In this document: one piece after another, positions 22,454 through 33,982 of the stretch
How positions within the stretch are numbered: the first letter of the stretch is position 1
Layout: every line of letters starts with the position of its first letter
NCBI GenBank assembly: GCA_963932465.1
Contig: OZ010788.1
Span: forward strand, 674,954,484 to 675,018,483
DNA: 64,000 nt
Reading direction: 5' to 3'
From: Maratus speciosus
Taxonomy: Eukaryota; Arthropoda; Arachnida; Araneae; Salticidae
The notes under the pieces: model-generated
The model's database searches: none
Seen by the model: the letters and a program-made list of their open reading frames with translations, nothing else
What the model was told of the DNA's origin: nothing
Position numbers and translations under genes: made by a program

Positions 22454-22674
22454 GACATTCCATGAAAAACTGACAAAATGCTGTGCGTGCGACACATGCT
22501 TAAATACCTATATCTTTTAACTTATAAGTTGTTAAAACATAAACTATACATTAAAAATAACAGAAAACTTTAGATTTTCATATTAGCATGATTTTAATTT
22601 GAGGGTATAATAACATTGTTAAAACAGCACAAATATGTTGGAAAGCTGTCCCACATGTGACATGGAATGACCCT
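22454..22674. mobile_element. MITE of the GGTCATTCCATG family, short copy
   Basis: Left ACATTCCATGAAAAACTGAC and right GTGACATGGAATGACCC are inverted. The interior matches 21640-21840. The same outer word ends the fold-back element at 16335-17321. Confidence 0.7.
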
Positions 22675-22956
22675 GAAACATCTTGCAGTAATGCATTTTT
22701 TTTTTTTTCCCCGAGAACTGTTAAAGTAATAGTATTCTTAAAAAATAGTTTTGGCAGTAGCTCAGCTAAAATATAACTTAATTGCACAGCAAAAAATACA
22801 ATAGTTATGTCTTTTTTTTTTTAATCTGGCTTTCTTTTGTTTGCAAAAAGGCATAACTATTGAATGTTTTATTTTTATGAGAATTTAATGACATTCAATC
22901 ATTTTTGTGATTTAGAGTTTAAAATAGAACCTTAATTTCTGTCTCTTTCGCTTGTG
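22675..22956. other. Short gap, no feature
   Basis: AT-rich sequence with T and A runs. The words GCATAACTATTGAA and TAGTTATG near 22805-22860 form a loose inverted pair. Confidence 0.4.
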
Positions 22957-23035
22957 AGCTGATGACTCCGTGGTAAAGCATCTGCCTGCTAATCAAAGAG
23001 TTCCCGATGTCGGTGTTTGAAATTTTTTCCCTGGT
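22957..23035 (+). repeat. tRNA-derived sequence (pseudo-tRNA/SINE head)
   Basis: Reads GCTGATGACTCCGTGGTAAA then GCATCTGCCTGCTAATCA and a decayed B box (GTCGGTGTTTGAAATT). The order resembles a tRNA with a TGCTAAT anticodon loop, but the T arm and acceptor stem no longer pair. Confidence 0.5.
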
Positions 23036-23442
23036 ATAGACTTCATTAACTAATGGATACAATTTTACAGAGTTTTTGTTATTCTTAAGCCAAAAATTGT
23101 AAAATATTTTAACAATTATTTTTTAATTAAAAATTTATTTTTTCAAGAAATTCAGAAATTTTAAATAAACTACATTTCATTGTCCAATGGGTTTAATTAA
23201 AAGAACTTTCAGATAAATGTTTTCCAATTTAAGGGTTTCTTTTTTTAAGCTAAAATTAAATCATGTAACTAAATATGCTTTTCAGATATGCAAACATAGG
23301 CTGTTACAATTGTTGGAAAAGCAGTTCTTGAATGTTTTTAATTTGATTTTAAAAAATCTTCCAATTATAATTTTAAACATAAATTTAATGGTGTTGCCTT
23401 CTATATTCTTAAAGGTATTTTAAGAGTGTTAAAGATTCAATA
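23036..23442. other. Gap, no feature
   Basis: AT-rich intronic sequence. An open frame at 23217-23423 has no recognisable motif. Confidence 0.4.
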
Positions 23443-24256
23443 TAGTAGAACCTGGATTATCCGAAGTCATTGGGACCGACCCTCTTTCAGAAAATCGAAA
23501 TTTTTGGATAATAGAGAATGCTTCCATTTTAAGATTAAGGACAAATATATGCAATATTTCTTATTATGATAACAATAATAAAAATAAAGCAATAGCAAAA
23601 TAGAAACAAGAATAAATGACCTGAATTTTAATTTTGAAAGTAAGTACCTTTTACATACATCACAAGGGTTTGAAAAAATATTTCGTTTGTCGCAGTTTCG
23701 ATTGCCTTTGCTTTGAAGCTCTATCACAGAGTTTTTTAATATTATTACTTCACCAGTATCACAGTCTTTCTGCTGCTCCAGCCATGCCAAACCTTTTTCA
23801 AAACATTCAAAAGCTACAGAATTGCTAATTTGTTGTCTATTTCCTCTTCCTTTCTTCTATCTTCACCATTTGCTGTATGGAATCAAATGTGGCAGTAACT
23901 GCCAATTTTTTTACCAGAGATACAAACAAGCTATCCTTTACGTTAGTTATGTCTGCCGTTCTAAAAATATTATATAAAATTTCCCAATTATTATTAATGT
24001 CTTCATTTTCTGTTTGTTCACATATCAAGTACATTTTGTTTGATCTTGCTTCACATTTCAGTTTGTAAATAAATATGAAATTGTACCAGGAGCTGTAAAA
24101 AAATTTTCTCGTAACTTTTGAGTGGCTGTTCAGAATTCCTTATTTAGAGGTTCGAACTAATGTTAATCCTTTGGAACGTGCTTGGTTCCATCAATATGTG
24201 GCCGGTATTCGGAGGTTTTCATTGTTTAGAAGTGGCCGTTTGAGGAGGTTTCACTG
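23443..24256 (-). mobile_element. pogo/Tigger element, internally deleted, 814 bp
   Basis: The left end TAGTAGAACCTGGATTATCC is the familiar Tigger-type terminus with its first base changed. The right end GGAGGTTTCACTG is inverted to CAGTGAAACC and followed by TA at 24257-24258. Near the right end, GAGGTT and GTGGCCG words repeat as subterminal sites. It carries a transposase tail on the minus strand. Confidence 0.8.
23467..24034 (-). pseudogene. Tigger/jerky-type transposase C-terminus
   Basis: Two minus-strand frames, 24034-23837 and 23790-23467, together resemble the C-terminal region of pogo/Tigger transposases. The first has an acidic ENEDINNNWEILYN stretch. The second begins with AWLEQQKDCDTGEVIILK, matching the typical 'LEQQ...LLLKRW' tail helix of the family. 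The remainder is frame-shifted. The catalytic domain is absent, consistent with the internally deleted element around it. The family call rests on this short motif together with the element termini. Confidence 0.6.
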
Positions 24257-24330
24257 TATATTGCTATCTACAGTTCAGTATGCAAAAGTAAATTCAAGCA
24301 AAAAGCTTTTAATAGTTCATTCAAGTGTGC

Positions 24331-24752
24331 TTAAGAGGCTACTTCAGTCAGACGAAAACACTCATTCGCTAATGTTAATCCAATGAGCGAAATATTTTAA
24401 GGTATCTTGTTTGCATTTTAATATTTTTAAATGATTTTTTTTTGCATTGATAACTGAGATGAATCTCTACATTGGCCGTTTTTTACTTTTTCATTTTTGT
24501 TTTCAGGTATTTTTAATTAGGACAATTCCACTTTCAGAACCAGTTTCAAAAGTGAAAGCATCCTCATAAAAAAAATCTTCAAACAAAATCAAAAAGAAAA
24601 AAACGGCCTATGTACAGATTGACCTCAGCTATCTAATGCAAAAAAAAATCTTTTAAAAATATTGAAATGCAAATGAGATATCTTAAAAAATTTCTTCCAT
24701 AGGATTAGCATTAGCGAGTGGGTCTTTTCGTGTGACTGAAATAACCCCTTAA
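24331..24752. mobile_element. TTAA fold-back MITE (family B), copy 1
   Basis: Bounded by TTAA at both ends (TTAAGAGGCTACTTCAGTCA on the left; GTGACTGAAATAACCCCTTAA on the right). The two halves are inverted copies meeting at a CCACTTTCAGAACC/GGTT...GTGAAAG centre. Other copies lie at 36843-37277, 55592-55985 and 57894-58327. The TTAA target suggests piggyBac-type mobilisation. Confidence 0.8.
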
Positions 24753-25483
24753 AAACAGGTTTGTAACTAACAGCTGTAGGTCAGGGGTCAAAAGAAAGAA
24801 ATTCTTCTTTGTTATGTATTTACTCTTGTATACCACACCATTCAATAAATTCCCTTAACTATCCACTGAATGTCTACAAAGAAGAGTAAGCAGAACATTG
24901 CTGTTGAAAATTAAAAAACATTCTTAGAGTATATTGAGAACATACACCTTTATTTTCTGTTTGTTTTGTTTAAATAACATGTACTCATTTCAATATTATT
25001 TGATTTAGAATATAGTTAGACATTATTAATGAGAAAATGTAATTGTGTGATTTTAATCAATGATTTTTTTTTTTAATAAAGTGATTGAAATCATGATTTT
25101 AATTGTGATTTAAATCAAGCTTATTTAAATCGACATACCCTGCATTTAACTATGCATTTGTTATCAGGATATCATTTTCTATCTTCCTTGCAAGCTTCTG
25201 GTGTATACTTTCCATAATATTTATGCATGCATATCTGTTGTTTTTTGTGACAACATTGGCACGTGCTGCCAAGTGGTATCCCTGTAATTAAAAAGTAAAT
25301 TTATTTGTATTTATAAAATTTCATATTTTGGCCTATAGATCTGGCAATCAGATATATTATTTCGGTTGTCAAAATCCATTTTTCTCATCTAATATGCAGC
25401 GTATGATAATAATGAGGTATCCTTGGATAGGATTTTTTGCCCACATCTGGCATTGCATGCTGAATTTTCGTTATACTTTTAGG
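24753..25483. other. Intronic; one hAT-like end only
   Basis: GATTTAAATCAAGC ... TCGACATACCCTG (25100-25143) is the reverse complement of a common hAT terminus (CAGGGTATGTCGATTTAA). The opposite end was not found. The rest is AT-rich and featureless. Confidence 0.4.
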
Positions 25484-25882
25484 TTTAGACCTGTTCTCAA
25501 GTTCACCGCTCAACAACCATGAAACTTTCTGACTTAATGACAGACTCATTTTTAAATGTAAAGGTACAAAATTGACAGGTCTGACTCTGGAAGTGATTTG
25601 AAATCGAAATGATTTTTTTCATTTTTTGATCACGTGACAAGATGTTTTTTCCCCGTCTGGCTGGTTTTTCAACTTACGTCCAGAATTCGGTTCAAAACTC
25701 ACACTTTGACAGTATTTTCTGAAAGATCCATTGCGTTCACAAAAAAATGGAAAATGTTTTCCAATGACATAGTTTCTAAATAACAACACTTGCCCATTTC
25801 ATGCATTTCCAAACAAAAATTAATTAAAACTTAGTCAAATTTAGTTATAAAGTTGCCCCTTTGGATTTGAGAACAACCTTAA
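25484..25882. mobile_element. TTAA MITE (family A), copy 1
   Basis: Begins near TTTAGACCTGTTCTCAA and ends TTGAGAACAACCTTAA. The body contains TTTTTGATCACGTGACAAG and TCTGAAAGATCCATTGCG, shared with the copies at 26368, 42952, 44292 and 57472. Confidence 0.75.
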
Positions 25883-25940
25883 GTATCATCACATGTAATA
25901 TTTCTGATATCAACATCCCCTTTTCTATGCACATACAAAA

Positions 25941-26273
25941 CCAGAGGTCGATACAGGTTTTTTTTTCTTGGGTCCCATTTTGCGAAAAATAAAAATTATT
26001 TTTGTGAAATTTATTTTTTTTTTTTTTTTTTTTTTTTTTGAAAAATAACATTTTGTCACGAAAGATGAAATACAGTTTCTCAAATTTGAACCAAACGTTT
26101 ATTAATAATAACTTCTTTAAATCCGTCAGCTAAAGTTTTTCTTTCTGGTGAGCTTATTTTGTTTCATTTTTAAACATTTTAATAAAAATAATAATAGAAA
26201 GGTAAGTTTTTATTGAAAGGATTTTTGTGAAGGTGCCCTAAATAGATCCCAAATTTTGCCTTCATCGACCCCT
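25941..26273. mobile_element. CAGGGGTCGAT-ended DNA element, 333 bp
   Basis: The left end CAGAGGTCGATACAGG and the right end CCTTCATCGACCCCTG are inverted. Flanks AAAAC and AAAAT suggest a 5-bp duplication with one mismatch. The interior holds a T30 run and TCACGAAAGATGAAAT. A relative with the same right end is at 32895-33609. Confidence 0.7.
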
Positions 26274-26367
26274 GAAAATGCACAACAGTGAATAGAACCT
26301 TATACGAAAGGTTTTTGAAAAGGCTTTTAACACAATGTACTCCTATTTCATTAAAACAAGTTTGGAT

Positions 26368-26781
26368 TTAATGCTGTTCTCAAATCCAAAGGGTCAACTT
26401 CCTGACATAAGTTTTAATTCATTTTTGCTCGGAAGCGCATGAAGCTAGAAGGTAGTGTTATTCAGAAACTATGTCATCAAGCTGTTTTTGCCGTTTTCTT
26501 GTAAATGCAATAGATCTTTCAGAAAATATGGTCAAAGTTGACATTTTGAACGGAACTTCCGAATGAAAGAAGAAAATCCAGTCAGTAAGGGGAGAAAAAT
26601 GCCGTGTCACGTGGTCGAATTCGCTTCTAACTCAATAGGTAATGGATGGATCAAAAAATGGAAAAAACAGTTTGATTCCAAATCGCTTCCATGGCCAGGC
26701 TTTCCAATTTTATACCCTTCCATTAAAAAATAAATTTGTAAATGTGTCAAAACGTTTTGCGCTTGTTGAAAACAGCTTTAA
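26368..26781. mobile_element. TTAA MITE (family A), copy 2, inverted
   Basis: TTAATGCTGTTCTCAAATCC at the left and TTGTTGAAAACAGCTTTAA at the right. The interior includes CCGTGTCACGTGGTCGAATT and GGTAATGGATGGATC, in opposite orientation to the 25484 copy. Short frames here are shared by all family members and do not look like a protein family. Confidence 0.8.
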
Positions 26782-27374
26782 AAAATTGCTGTTAACTAAA
26801 ATTTTCTGGAAATGAAATAAACTCAAAAATTGCAATGCAAAATCCTCACTACTGATTATGTGTTGTTTTTTATAATTTTTTTTTTTTTTTTTTCAAATTT
26901 TCATGCATTGTTCTTTGCTTATTGAAGGAAATCTTTTTCACACTGTTACAGAATTATTTCCGTTTCTAGCTACATGACATTTTCAGATATTCTCATTAAG
27001 GTCCCAAAAAATGGTTTGCCTCCTAAATGTAATGCACCTTTGATTGAAGTAAATTGTCACCTGATGACAACTGTTTCTATCAACTATCACATGTCAGAAA
27101 ATGTTTAATTCCTCTGGGAGCCTGAATAAGAATATTTGAAATTTTTATTCATGCAAAGATACTTCTTTTTCATAGGCATACTTGCAATTGTAATTATGCC
27201 AAAATTGTACTGCAATTTTGCCTAAGCTCATGAAGCATAAATATATCATATAGAAATAAAAATTGATAACAGTACATTAAGTTACATAATATTTTATAAG
27301 CATTTGTTGCAGTGTTTCATAACAATATCTTACAACATTTCATTCAGATATTCTTAATAATCTTTATGATGTCA
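26782..27374. other. Gap, no feature
   Basis: AT-rich intronic sequence. I see no gene or defined repeat. Confidence 0.4.
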
Positions 27375-27625
27375 TGCTATAATCAGAGTTCAGCAAATTT
27401 GTAATTGCAATTACTTGCATTGTAATTACAGTTAAACTGTATGTAATTAATTATAGTTACAATTACATGCCGTAGAAAATTCTTGCAGCATCATAGCCAG
27501 AACCACCACCCATCCCATTATTTGACAAATTTCTGTGCTTGAATATGTATAACTATAATCAATTACATACAATTAAATAGTAATTACGCTGCAGATAATT
27601 GGAATTACAAAACTGCCCAACTGTG
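27375..27625. mobile_element. Possible small hAT-like element with GTAATTGCAATTAC palindromes
   Basis: CAGAGTTCAGCAAATTTG at the left is loosely inverted at the right (CAAAACTGCCCAACTGTG). TAATTGCAATTAC-type words in both senses fill the interior. No clear target duplication, so the limits are approximate. Confidence 0.45.
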
Positions 27626-27924
27626 CTGTACATTATCTAATATATACAGTCGAACTAAGTTAATACAAGAAGCAAGGTGATTATAAAATTTCTCATCATT
27701 ACTTGTAATACCCATGAAGATTATAAAATTCTTAAAAACGCAAACATAAATACTGATTACTGTAAAATTTTATCGTGAAAACACAAATCACATTGCTACT
27801 AAATGGTGTATACTACACATTAATGAATATTTAAAAATTAAAAAAACATTAAAATACTTAAAATCAATGTTTCGGTCAACTTTTATCACTACCATGAGGA
27901 ATATGATGTTACATTACTTTAATG

Positions 27925-29792
27925 TAGGGTTTTTATCAGTTAATTTAAATCATGATTCTAATCAACTGTGTTTTTTTTTTTTTTTTTTTTTTTTTATCAT
28001 TGATTAAAATCGTAAATTTTCTAAATATTTAAGGTAAGAAAATCTAAGATGAACATAATTTGGAAAGTTTCCACATCCACAGGTATTTTGACTTATGAAT
28101 AAACAAAAAAAAAAAGACCTTTAAATAATTGTTTCTAAGCTTAATTCCTGAGTATTGTAAAAAAATTTAAGTACAGTATGTTTGTAAAAAACATACTTTT
28201 TATCTGACATAAAAAGCATTTCATTTAAGAATGGTATTTAAATCTAATATTAAAGTGCCATGTCATAATTTCCTTTTAGTAATCAAATTATTTATTTTTT
28301 TTTTTTTTTTATGTAAAATAAGCATAACAAGTATAATAAATTTCTGCAAATAAAAGAATAAAATGGCCATAATCTTATTTTCTCATTCTACTTTTGCAAC
28401 AATAAATTTATAGCAAATATTGGAGCTAAAGAAGAATGAAAAAATGATGTCTGCTGCTGCTCAACATTTATTGTAAAAGAATGTATACAAGAAAAGGAAT
28501 TAATTGGTGTAAAAGTATTAAGCACAGCAGAACTTCTTCAGTATAGGTTGAATAGATTCTTTTTTTATTTTACTTCAACTCATATACACCAAAGAAAAAA
28601 AAAATAATTAGGGATTGAAAAGACAGCAAAACTTTTTTCTTAAAAAAAAAAAAAAAAAAAATGAAAGCTGGTAATCCCCACTGAGAGGTAATAATGCTGT
28701 TATATAAATATTTTGAGGATTTCAGATATAACTGGCTATTATTATATTTACTCTGCATGTGTGTATGAATAGGTTTAACTCATTTTCATAATGTTTTTGG
28801 CTAGCATACACATACATGTGTGTAAGTTTACATTTAGGTGATTAACAGTAATTTTTTTAAGTACAAATGCAAAACGAGCTGCCAATAATATTTGTTAGTT
28901 TTGTTATTTGTGCTACTAACTAATAAAATTACTTACTTGCAGTTTTTATTAATTCTGTAATTACTTACTGCTTCCTCTAAGACATTTTTTAAGGGTGCCA
29001 CACCTTGTTCCTTTTGAAATTGGCACCTCGTTCCATAATATTTCTAAATCCATGTGCCCAAGACATTGCAAAAATGACTGAACTTTTTTTTTTTTTTTTT
29101 TTTTTTTTAGAAAGAAACAAGATATTATTAAAACCTGTTATTTAATTGTATTTTTTTTATTTGAGATTCATAAAATTATTCAAAATTAAGGGCACTTTAT
29201 TTATTATACTAAAAATTCTCTTTTTTTTCTTATATTATTACTAAACACACTACTAATATATTTCCTCATGAAATAGTGCCCTTTTTCGGAACTAGCATCA
29301 TGCCCCTTTTTCATTCTAAAATGATTACTAAATTATCATTTTAGTAATTAAAGCATAAAAATATATACTATGTTCTTAATTTAATAATTATTAATTTTAA
29401 GTACTGTTAGCAATTTAATATTAAATGCAGTTATTAATATTTTTAATAAATGTAAATCTCACTAGTATTTAATATAGTTTTGCGTAATTATTACAGAATA
29501 TTAATGTATATAACGTTAATGTATGCTAACTACAGAAACTACTAATTTGTATTTTTTATAATTTTTGTAATTACTAAGTAATAATTATAATTTTATTAAT
29601 TAAAGTATAAAAACATAGATTATGTTCAGCATTTAGAGGTTTAATTGTTTTGGAAACCTAAAATTCTTGGTAGCTATTCAGTATTTGAATGCTGGGGAAA
29701 AAAATCATAAACATCTCATTTAAATGTAAAAAAAAAATGATTTTAATTTTTAAAAATCTTTTTTTTTTTAATTGTGATTTTTTTACATCCTA
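27925..29792. mobile_element. hAT-like element, 1.87 kb
   Basis: Flanked by CTTTAATG (27917-27924) and CTTTAAAG (29793-29800), an 8-bp duplication with one change. Ends TAGGGTTTTTATCAG and the reverse complement of TTTTACATCCTA are weak inverted repeats starting (T/C)AGG. ATTTAAATCATGATT and TGATTAAAATC words lie just inside. Long T and A runs occur, with no transposase. Confidence 0.6.
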
Positions 29793-29831
29793 CTTTAAAG
29801 TTTAAATGAATCAATTTAAGTTGCTAGAAAC

Positions 29832-29968
29832 CAGTGTTCATTGATGAATATCTGATATTTATTTTTAAAATATCAAATTTTTGATATTTACATATATTTG
29901 ATATTTAATTTTAAAATATCAAAATGTTAGATTTTGTATGGTTGATATTTATTTTCAAAGTAACACTG
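29832..29968. mobile_element. Small palindromic MITE
   Basis: CAGTGTTCATTGATGAATATC at the left and TTCAAAGTAACACTG at the right. The interior consists of TTTGATATTTA / AAAATATCAAA repeats in both orientations. Confidence 0.6.
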
Positions 29969-30423
29969 TGCAAGATAATCTTGATATTTTCAGTCAAAAC
30001 GAGTATAACTGAAATTTTCAACGGTTATTGACTGCGTCATTCTATAGATAAAGAACTTTCGTCGCTTGCTGTGGCTTTTTAAACCAAAGAAAACAAAAAT
30101 ATTTTCCAAGCTTTACGCTTGAAACATTTAAATTAAATGTAGAACTAATTATTAAACGAGACAAATAATTCAGAACAGTCATTGAAAGATAAACTTTTTA
30201 ATTTAGATGGTCAGTTATATACAGCTTCATTAGAAAAGAATATTTTCTGAATTTGATTCAGTTGAGTCTAAACTGCACAACATTAACATTCGGTATAATG
30301 CGAATAAACAATAAGACAAACTTACATTTATGTTAAAATCTTCAATAAAAAAAAATATTTTGTATTTAAAATTTTGTTTTATAAATTTCTGATTACTTGA
30401 TACTGAATCCTATAGTTTTATGC
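29969..30423. other. Gap, no feature
   Basis: AT-rich intronic sequence with nothing recognised. Confidence 0.4.
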
Positions 30424-30664
30424 CCCACCAGTGGCCGAGAGGTTCTGCTGTCAAAGGTGTTAAACGGAAGGTGTTGGGTTTGAACCCATTCACACCCGTT
30501 GGCGTAATCGTTCGGAATTTTCTGTGGTTTTCTTCGACCCTAGGATTTTCTTGTGTAAATATGGGTTAGGTACCCTTAGAAAGACCCCTGCGGAGGCTCC
30601 CCCCCCCCCCTTTCAGGTCTATATCTCTCATGTAGATAATTGTCCACCATAAACAACAACACCT
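30424..30664 (+). mobile_element. tRNA-derived SINE, copy 2
   Basis: A-box-like TGGCCGAGAGG (about 30432) and a perfect B box GGGTTTGAACCC (about 30476) sit in a Leu/Ser-type tRNA head. The body reads TGTAAATATGGGTTAGGTAC then CCTTAGAAAGACCCC, and the tail ends ACAACAACACC. It matches the copy at 14796-15022 along its whole length. Confidence 0.82.
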
Positions 30665-31523
30665 ATAGTTTTATTTACAAACCCTGGTAGAGACACAGAA
30701 AAGAAATCAGTTACAATATTATCAATGAGCAATAATTGCTGCTAGTGCATTTCCAATTCTGGTATGCATTTTTAAATTGAACTCCTGTTCTGCATATTAC
30801 TGGATGCGTATATTTTCTATAGATCCTCCACAAAAGAATTCAAGTACATTTCCGTTTATTGAGGGAAATTGCTGAATTTTCCATTGTGTTATGCAATCTA
30901 ATTCAATAAGAATTAAGATTGTGAAAGAAAAGGTTACTAGGCTATAAGGATCTACTAACTAATTGAAACTATCTGAAATTTCCAATCTTCTAGTCTAATT
31001 AATGTTAATTTAGAACCTTCATAGTGGAGACATATGGTTAAATACGGACATTTTACACATACTGATAACAGCAGTTGTTTTTTAACACTAGTTTAAAAAA
31101 TATATACAAAATTTGATCCATGGGATATATTGCAGAATGTTAATACAAATGTAAAATGGTGATATGATAAACATGTGTTTTTTCTTTAGAACTGTAAACA
31201 TTTAGTAAAATTTTATAACCAAACTTAGTTAGTAATCCATCTCGGTCGCTTGACATTTCATCATGGACCACTGTGATAAAATAGTCACTATGTACTGTTA
31301 GTAAATTTATTTTCACTAATTTTTACATGTGTTCATAATTATAGAAATATGTAGCACCTATAGTCATCATCTGGCCTGTCCATCTGTCTGCCTACAACAG
31401 CACAAACGCGACTCAACGGATAGGTTTGAAATTTAATATATAGAATTGTTGCAGAATTTGTCAAAACATTTAAAATTTCATGAAAATTGTATCAAAACGT
31501 AAAAAGATATTAATAAAAGTTTT
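30665..31523. other. Gap, no feature
   Basis: AT-rich intronic sequence. CTGTCCATCTGTCTGCC near 31376 is a low-complexity word also seen near 40988. Confidence 0.4.
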
Positions 31524-31700
31524 CTTCATTCTATTAAATCCTATCCTACATAATGAATTCAATAATATCCCATGCTATGTAAGGATTCCAGATTGCCATG
31601 GTGATTATTCTACTAAATCCTATCATACATCATTAATTCAATGATATCCCATGATGATATGTCATGATTCTTAGGTTGCCATGGTGATGATGTTCTATTA
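31524..31700 (+). repeat. Tandem duplication of about 80 bp
   Basis: CTATTAAATCCTATCCTACA ... TTGCCATGGTGAT is followed directly by CTACTAAATCCTATCATACA ... TTGCCATGGTGAT. Confidence 0.8.
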
Positions 31701-32052
31701 ATTCTGTATGACTGAATTTAATCTATAGAATCATAATAAATTTTGTATTCATGTATTTTTGCATAGTAGTGCAACAGCTCATAGGCGTAGAGTTGCATGG
31801 CTCAAGCCCAACCAATAATTTCTAAAATGTACATTGTTTTTTCCTTTAAGATAAAAAAATTTAGTTTTTCGACTTTTTAATATTTTATGGAATTTTTAAT
31901 GTGACTTTTTTCAACGGGTGAATTTTTTTTCTGGAATTTGGCATTTTTTCCTTTCCTTTTTTTTTTTTTTTTTTTTTTTGACTTTACACATTTTTTTCCC
32001 TTTAGATTCTATTTTTAAAATAAAATAATAGGCTAACATTTGAACTTTTGTA

Positions 32053-32217
32053 GTTGAAAGGTAATATAAATAAAATGAAAATAGGGTAAAAATCCGTATT
32101 CCGAGAAAAACGTTATTCAAAATCAACTTTTGTTGTTGAAAGGTAATATAAATAAAATGAAAATAGGGTAAAAATCCGTATTCCGAGAAAAACGTTATTC
32201 AAAATCAACTTTTGTTG
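32053..32217 (+). repeat. Perfect 82-bp tandem duplication
   Basis: The unit starting GTTGAAAGGTAATATAAATA occurs at 32053 and again at 32135 with no visible difference, so the duplication is recent or an assembly artefact. Confidence 0.9.
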
Positions 32218-32583
32218 TGATTTTATTATAAACAATTCATGAATAACAGTGAGTAATCATCATTTTATAAACAGGGGTGCACATCCGAATTTTTACATTG
32301 TCTTAACGTTTTATTTAAATTGTGATTTATTTAACAATATACCATTCTGTTTAATTGTTTTAAAGGGAATAAAAAAAAAAAAAAAAAAAAAAAAAAAACA
32401 TTAAATTGGCAATCGATCAGTGTGGAAAGGAGTTATATTCAAGTTAAGCCCCGGCAATAATTTTCAAAACTCTATGCCTATGCAACAGCTATTGCACTAA
32501 GATCTATATATTTATAAAACTAGTTATAGTACGAACGTACCACATTTGACATACAATTTCTGACTTGTTTTTTTTATTTTTAG

Positions 32584-32610
32584 GTCACTAAAGGAGAAAC
32601 ATTAACCTAG
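32584..32610 (+). CDS. BRK1: BRK1, terminal coding exon 3
   Basis: A 27-nt coding segment encodes VTKGETLT and the stop TAG, the exact conserved C-terminus of animal BRK1. It follows the acceptor TTTTTTTTATTTTTAG and joins exon 2 in phase 0 (EAR|VTKG). It is too short for routine gene finders, but the match to the family end and the total length of 76 residues make it secure. The 3' UTR continues downstream. Confidence 0.95.
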   Translation, partial: VTKGETLT

Positions 32611-32830
32611 ATGCAGAAGATCTGCGATATGATTTGACATTTCTTCAAAGCTTAGATGCTTTCATTATTCCTATGTGTTTTTTGTACATTTTGTATCATT
32701 TTTTATATGTAGCCTCTTAGATTGTATAGCGTTTCATATCTGTCAGATATTTAGAGTTTTCCATATACTGCAAAAATCTAACTTCCTTTTATAAAATTAA
32801 AATTCTTTTTTGTACTTTTTGTATTTTTCA
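32611..32830 (+). promoter_or_regulatory. BRK1: BRK1 3' UTR with candidate poly(A) signal
   Basis: ATTAAA at 32796-32801 is followed by a T/G-rich stretch (TTTTTTGTACTTTTTGTATT), the usual arrangement for cleavage. The true end is not shown by sequence alone. A DNA element begins at 32895. Confidence 0.4.
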
Positions 32831-32894
32831 TTGCTTATATTTGTCTTTATTTCTGAGCTAATTTTTATTTATTTAACTACAAACCATTGCTAAA

Positions 32895-33609
32895 CAGGGT
32901 TCCGATCCAGGATAAATTTGGGGCCTACTTTGGGCCCCTTCGCAAAAAACAATTTAATAAAATAGGCTTCTTCGCAAAATTATTTTTAATAAAATTTCTC
33001 TTAATAAAATGGGCCCCTTTACAAAATCATACTCTTCATAATTTTTATTTTAGATTTTAAAATGCGCATTTTATAAACGAAAGAAGTTCACCAACAAGCA
33101 AAACTTTAGCAGGAGGACTTAAGGGGGCTCTACACTCAGCTTCGGAATTCTCCTTCGTGTCATGTAAAGTGGGCTTTTGATGCATTCGTCTATTTAAAAT
33201 ATCCCCCCGGGAAATTCCTATTTTTAACCTCTTTTTTTCTGTGTGCTCTTCTTAAAAGATGTCTCTTTCTTTCTTAGTTTTCAAAACATTTCTAAAATCT
33301 AGGCTGAATTGAATATTTTGTGTATTAAAAGTAAGCGAATTGTGAGTAAAATTTGAACACTTCCCATAAAATGAAGTCTGTACTTTAGGAATATTTTGAG
33401 AAGTTAGAAAAAAGAGACATCTTTTAGGAAGAGTACACAAAAAATAGAAGTTAAAAATATGAATATCCCGTTGAGATATTTTAAATAGATGAATGCATCC
33501 AATGCCCGTAGACTTTACATGAGTGAGGGAAAATCAAAAGCTGAGTGACCAGATTTTACTTTATACAAAATGGGTCCCAAGAAAGAAAAAAATCCTGCAT
33601 CGACCCCTG
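32895..33609. mobile_element. CAGGG-ended DNA element with 5-bp duplication, 715 bp
   Basis: The left end CAGGGTTCCGATCCAGGAT and the right end ATCCTGCATCGACCCCTG are inverted. CTAAA flanks both sides (32890-32894 and 33610-33614). Near 33240 and 33410, AAAAGATGTCTCTTT and AAAGAGACATCTTTT form an internal inverted pair. Non-coding. Confidence 0.75.
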
Positions 33610-33982
33610 CTAAAATCTGAATATCGATTGCGAATTAAAATCCAGAACTGCACAAAAAAAATCATATATTTTTCCCTACTATTCACGGTAATAGCAGAAA
33701 TTGGGTTTTCTAAATTGTTCATTTAGACATCAACTTTCACTTTAGTAAACTCTGAAGTTTTGGTATAGCATTTTGAATGTGTTGGAAAGTGTTTCATAAT
33801 CTATGCCTTACACATGATTTTTTGTTCTTGTTATATTAAAATATAGTTGAGGAAATACAGAATAGGCACAGAAAAAAAATCTTGCTCATAGTGCATTAAT
33901 TGCTGGTGGGTATGCACTAATAGACCGGGAGCCGGCAGCACAGACAATCACCTCATCGAGTTCACGGCTGAAATTCCAGACA

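Larger units (their letters stand above)
17803..32583 (+). other. BRK1: BRK1 intron 2 (14.8 kb)
   Basis: Bounded by GTAAGTTG at 17803 and the pyrimidine-rich TTTTTTTTATTTTTAG at 32583. Phase 0. Its content is almost entirely transposon-derived, as listed. Confidence 0.9.
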
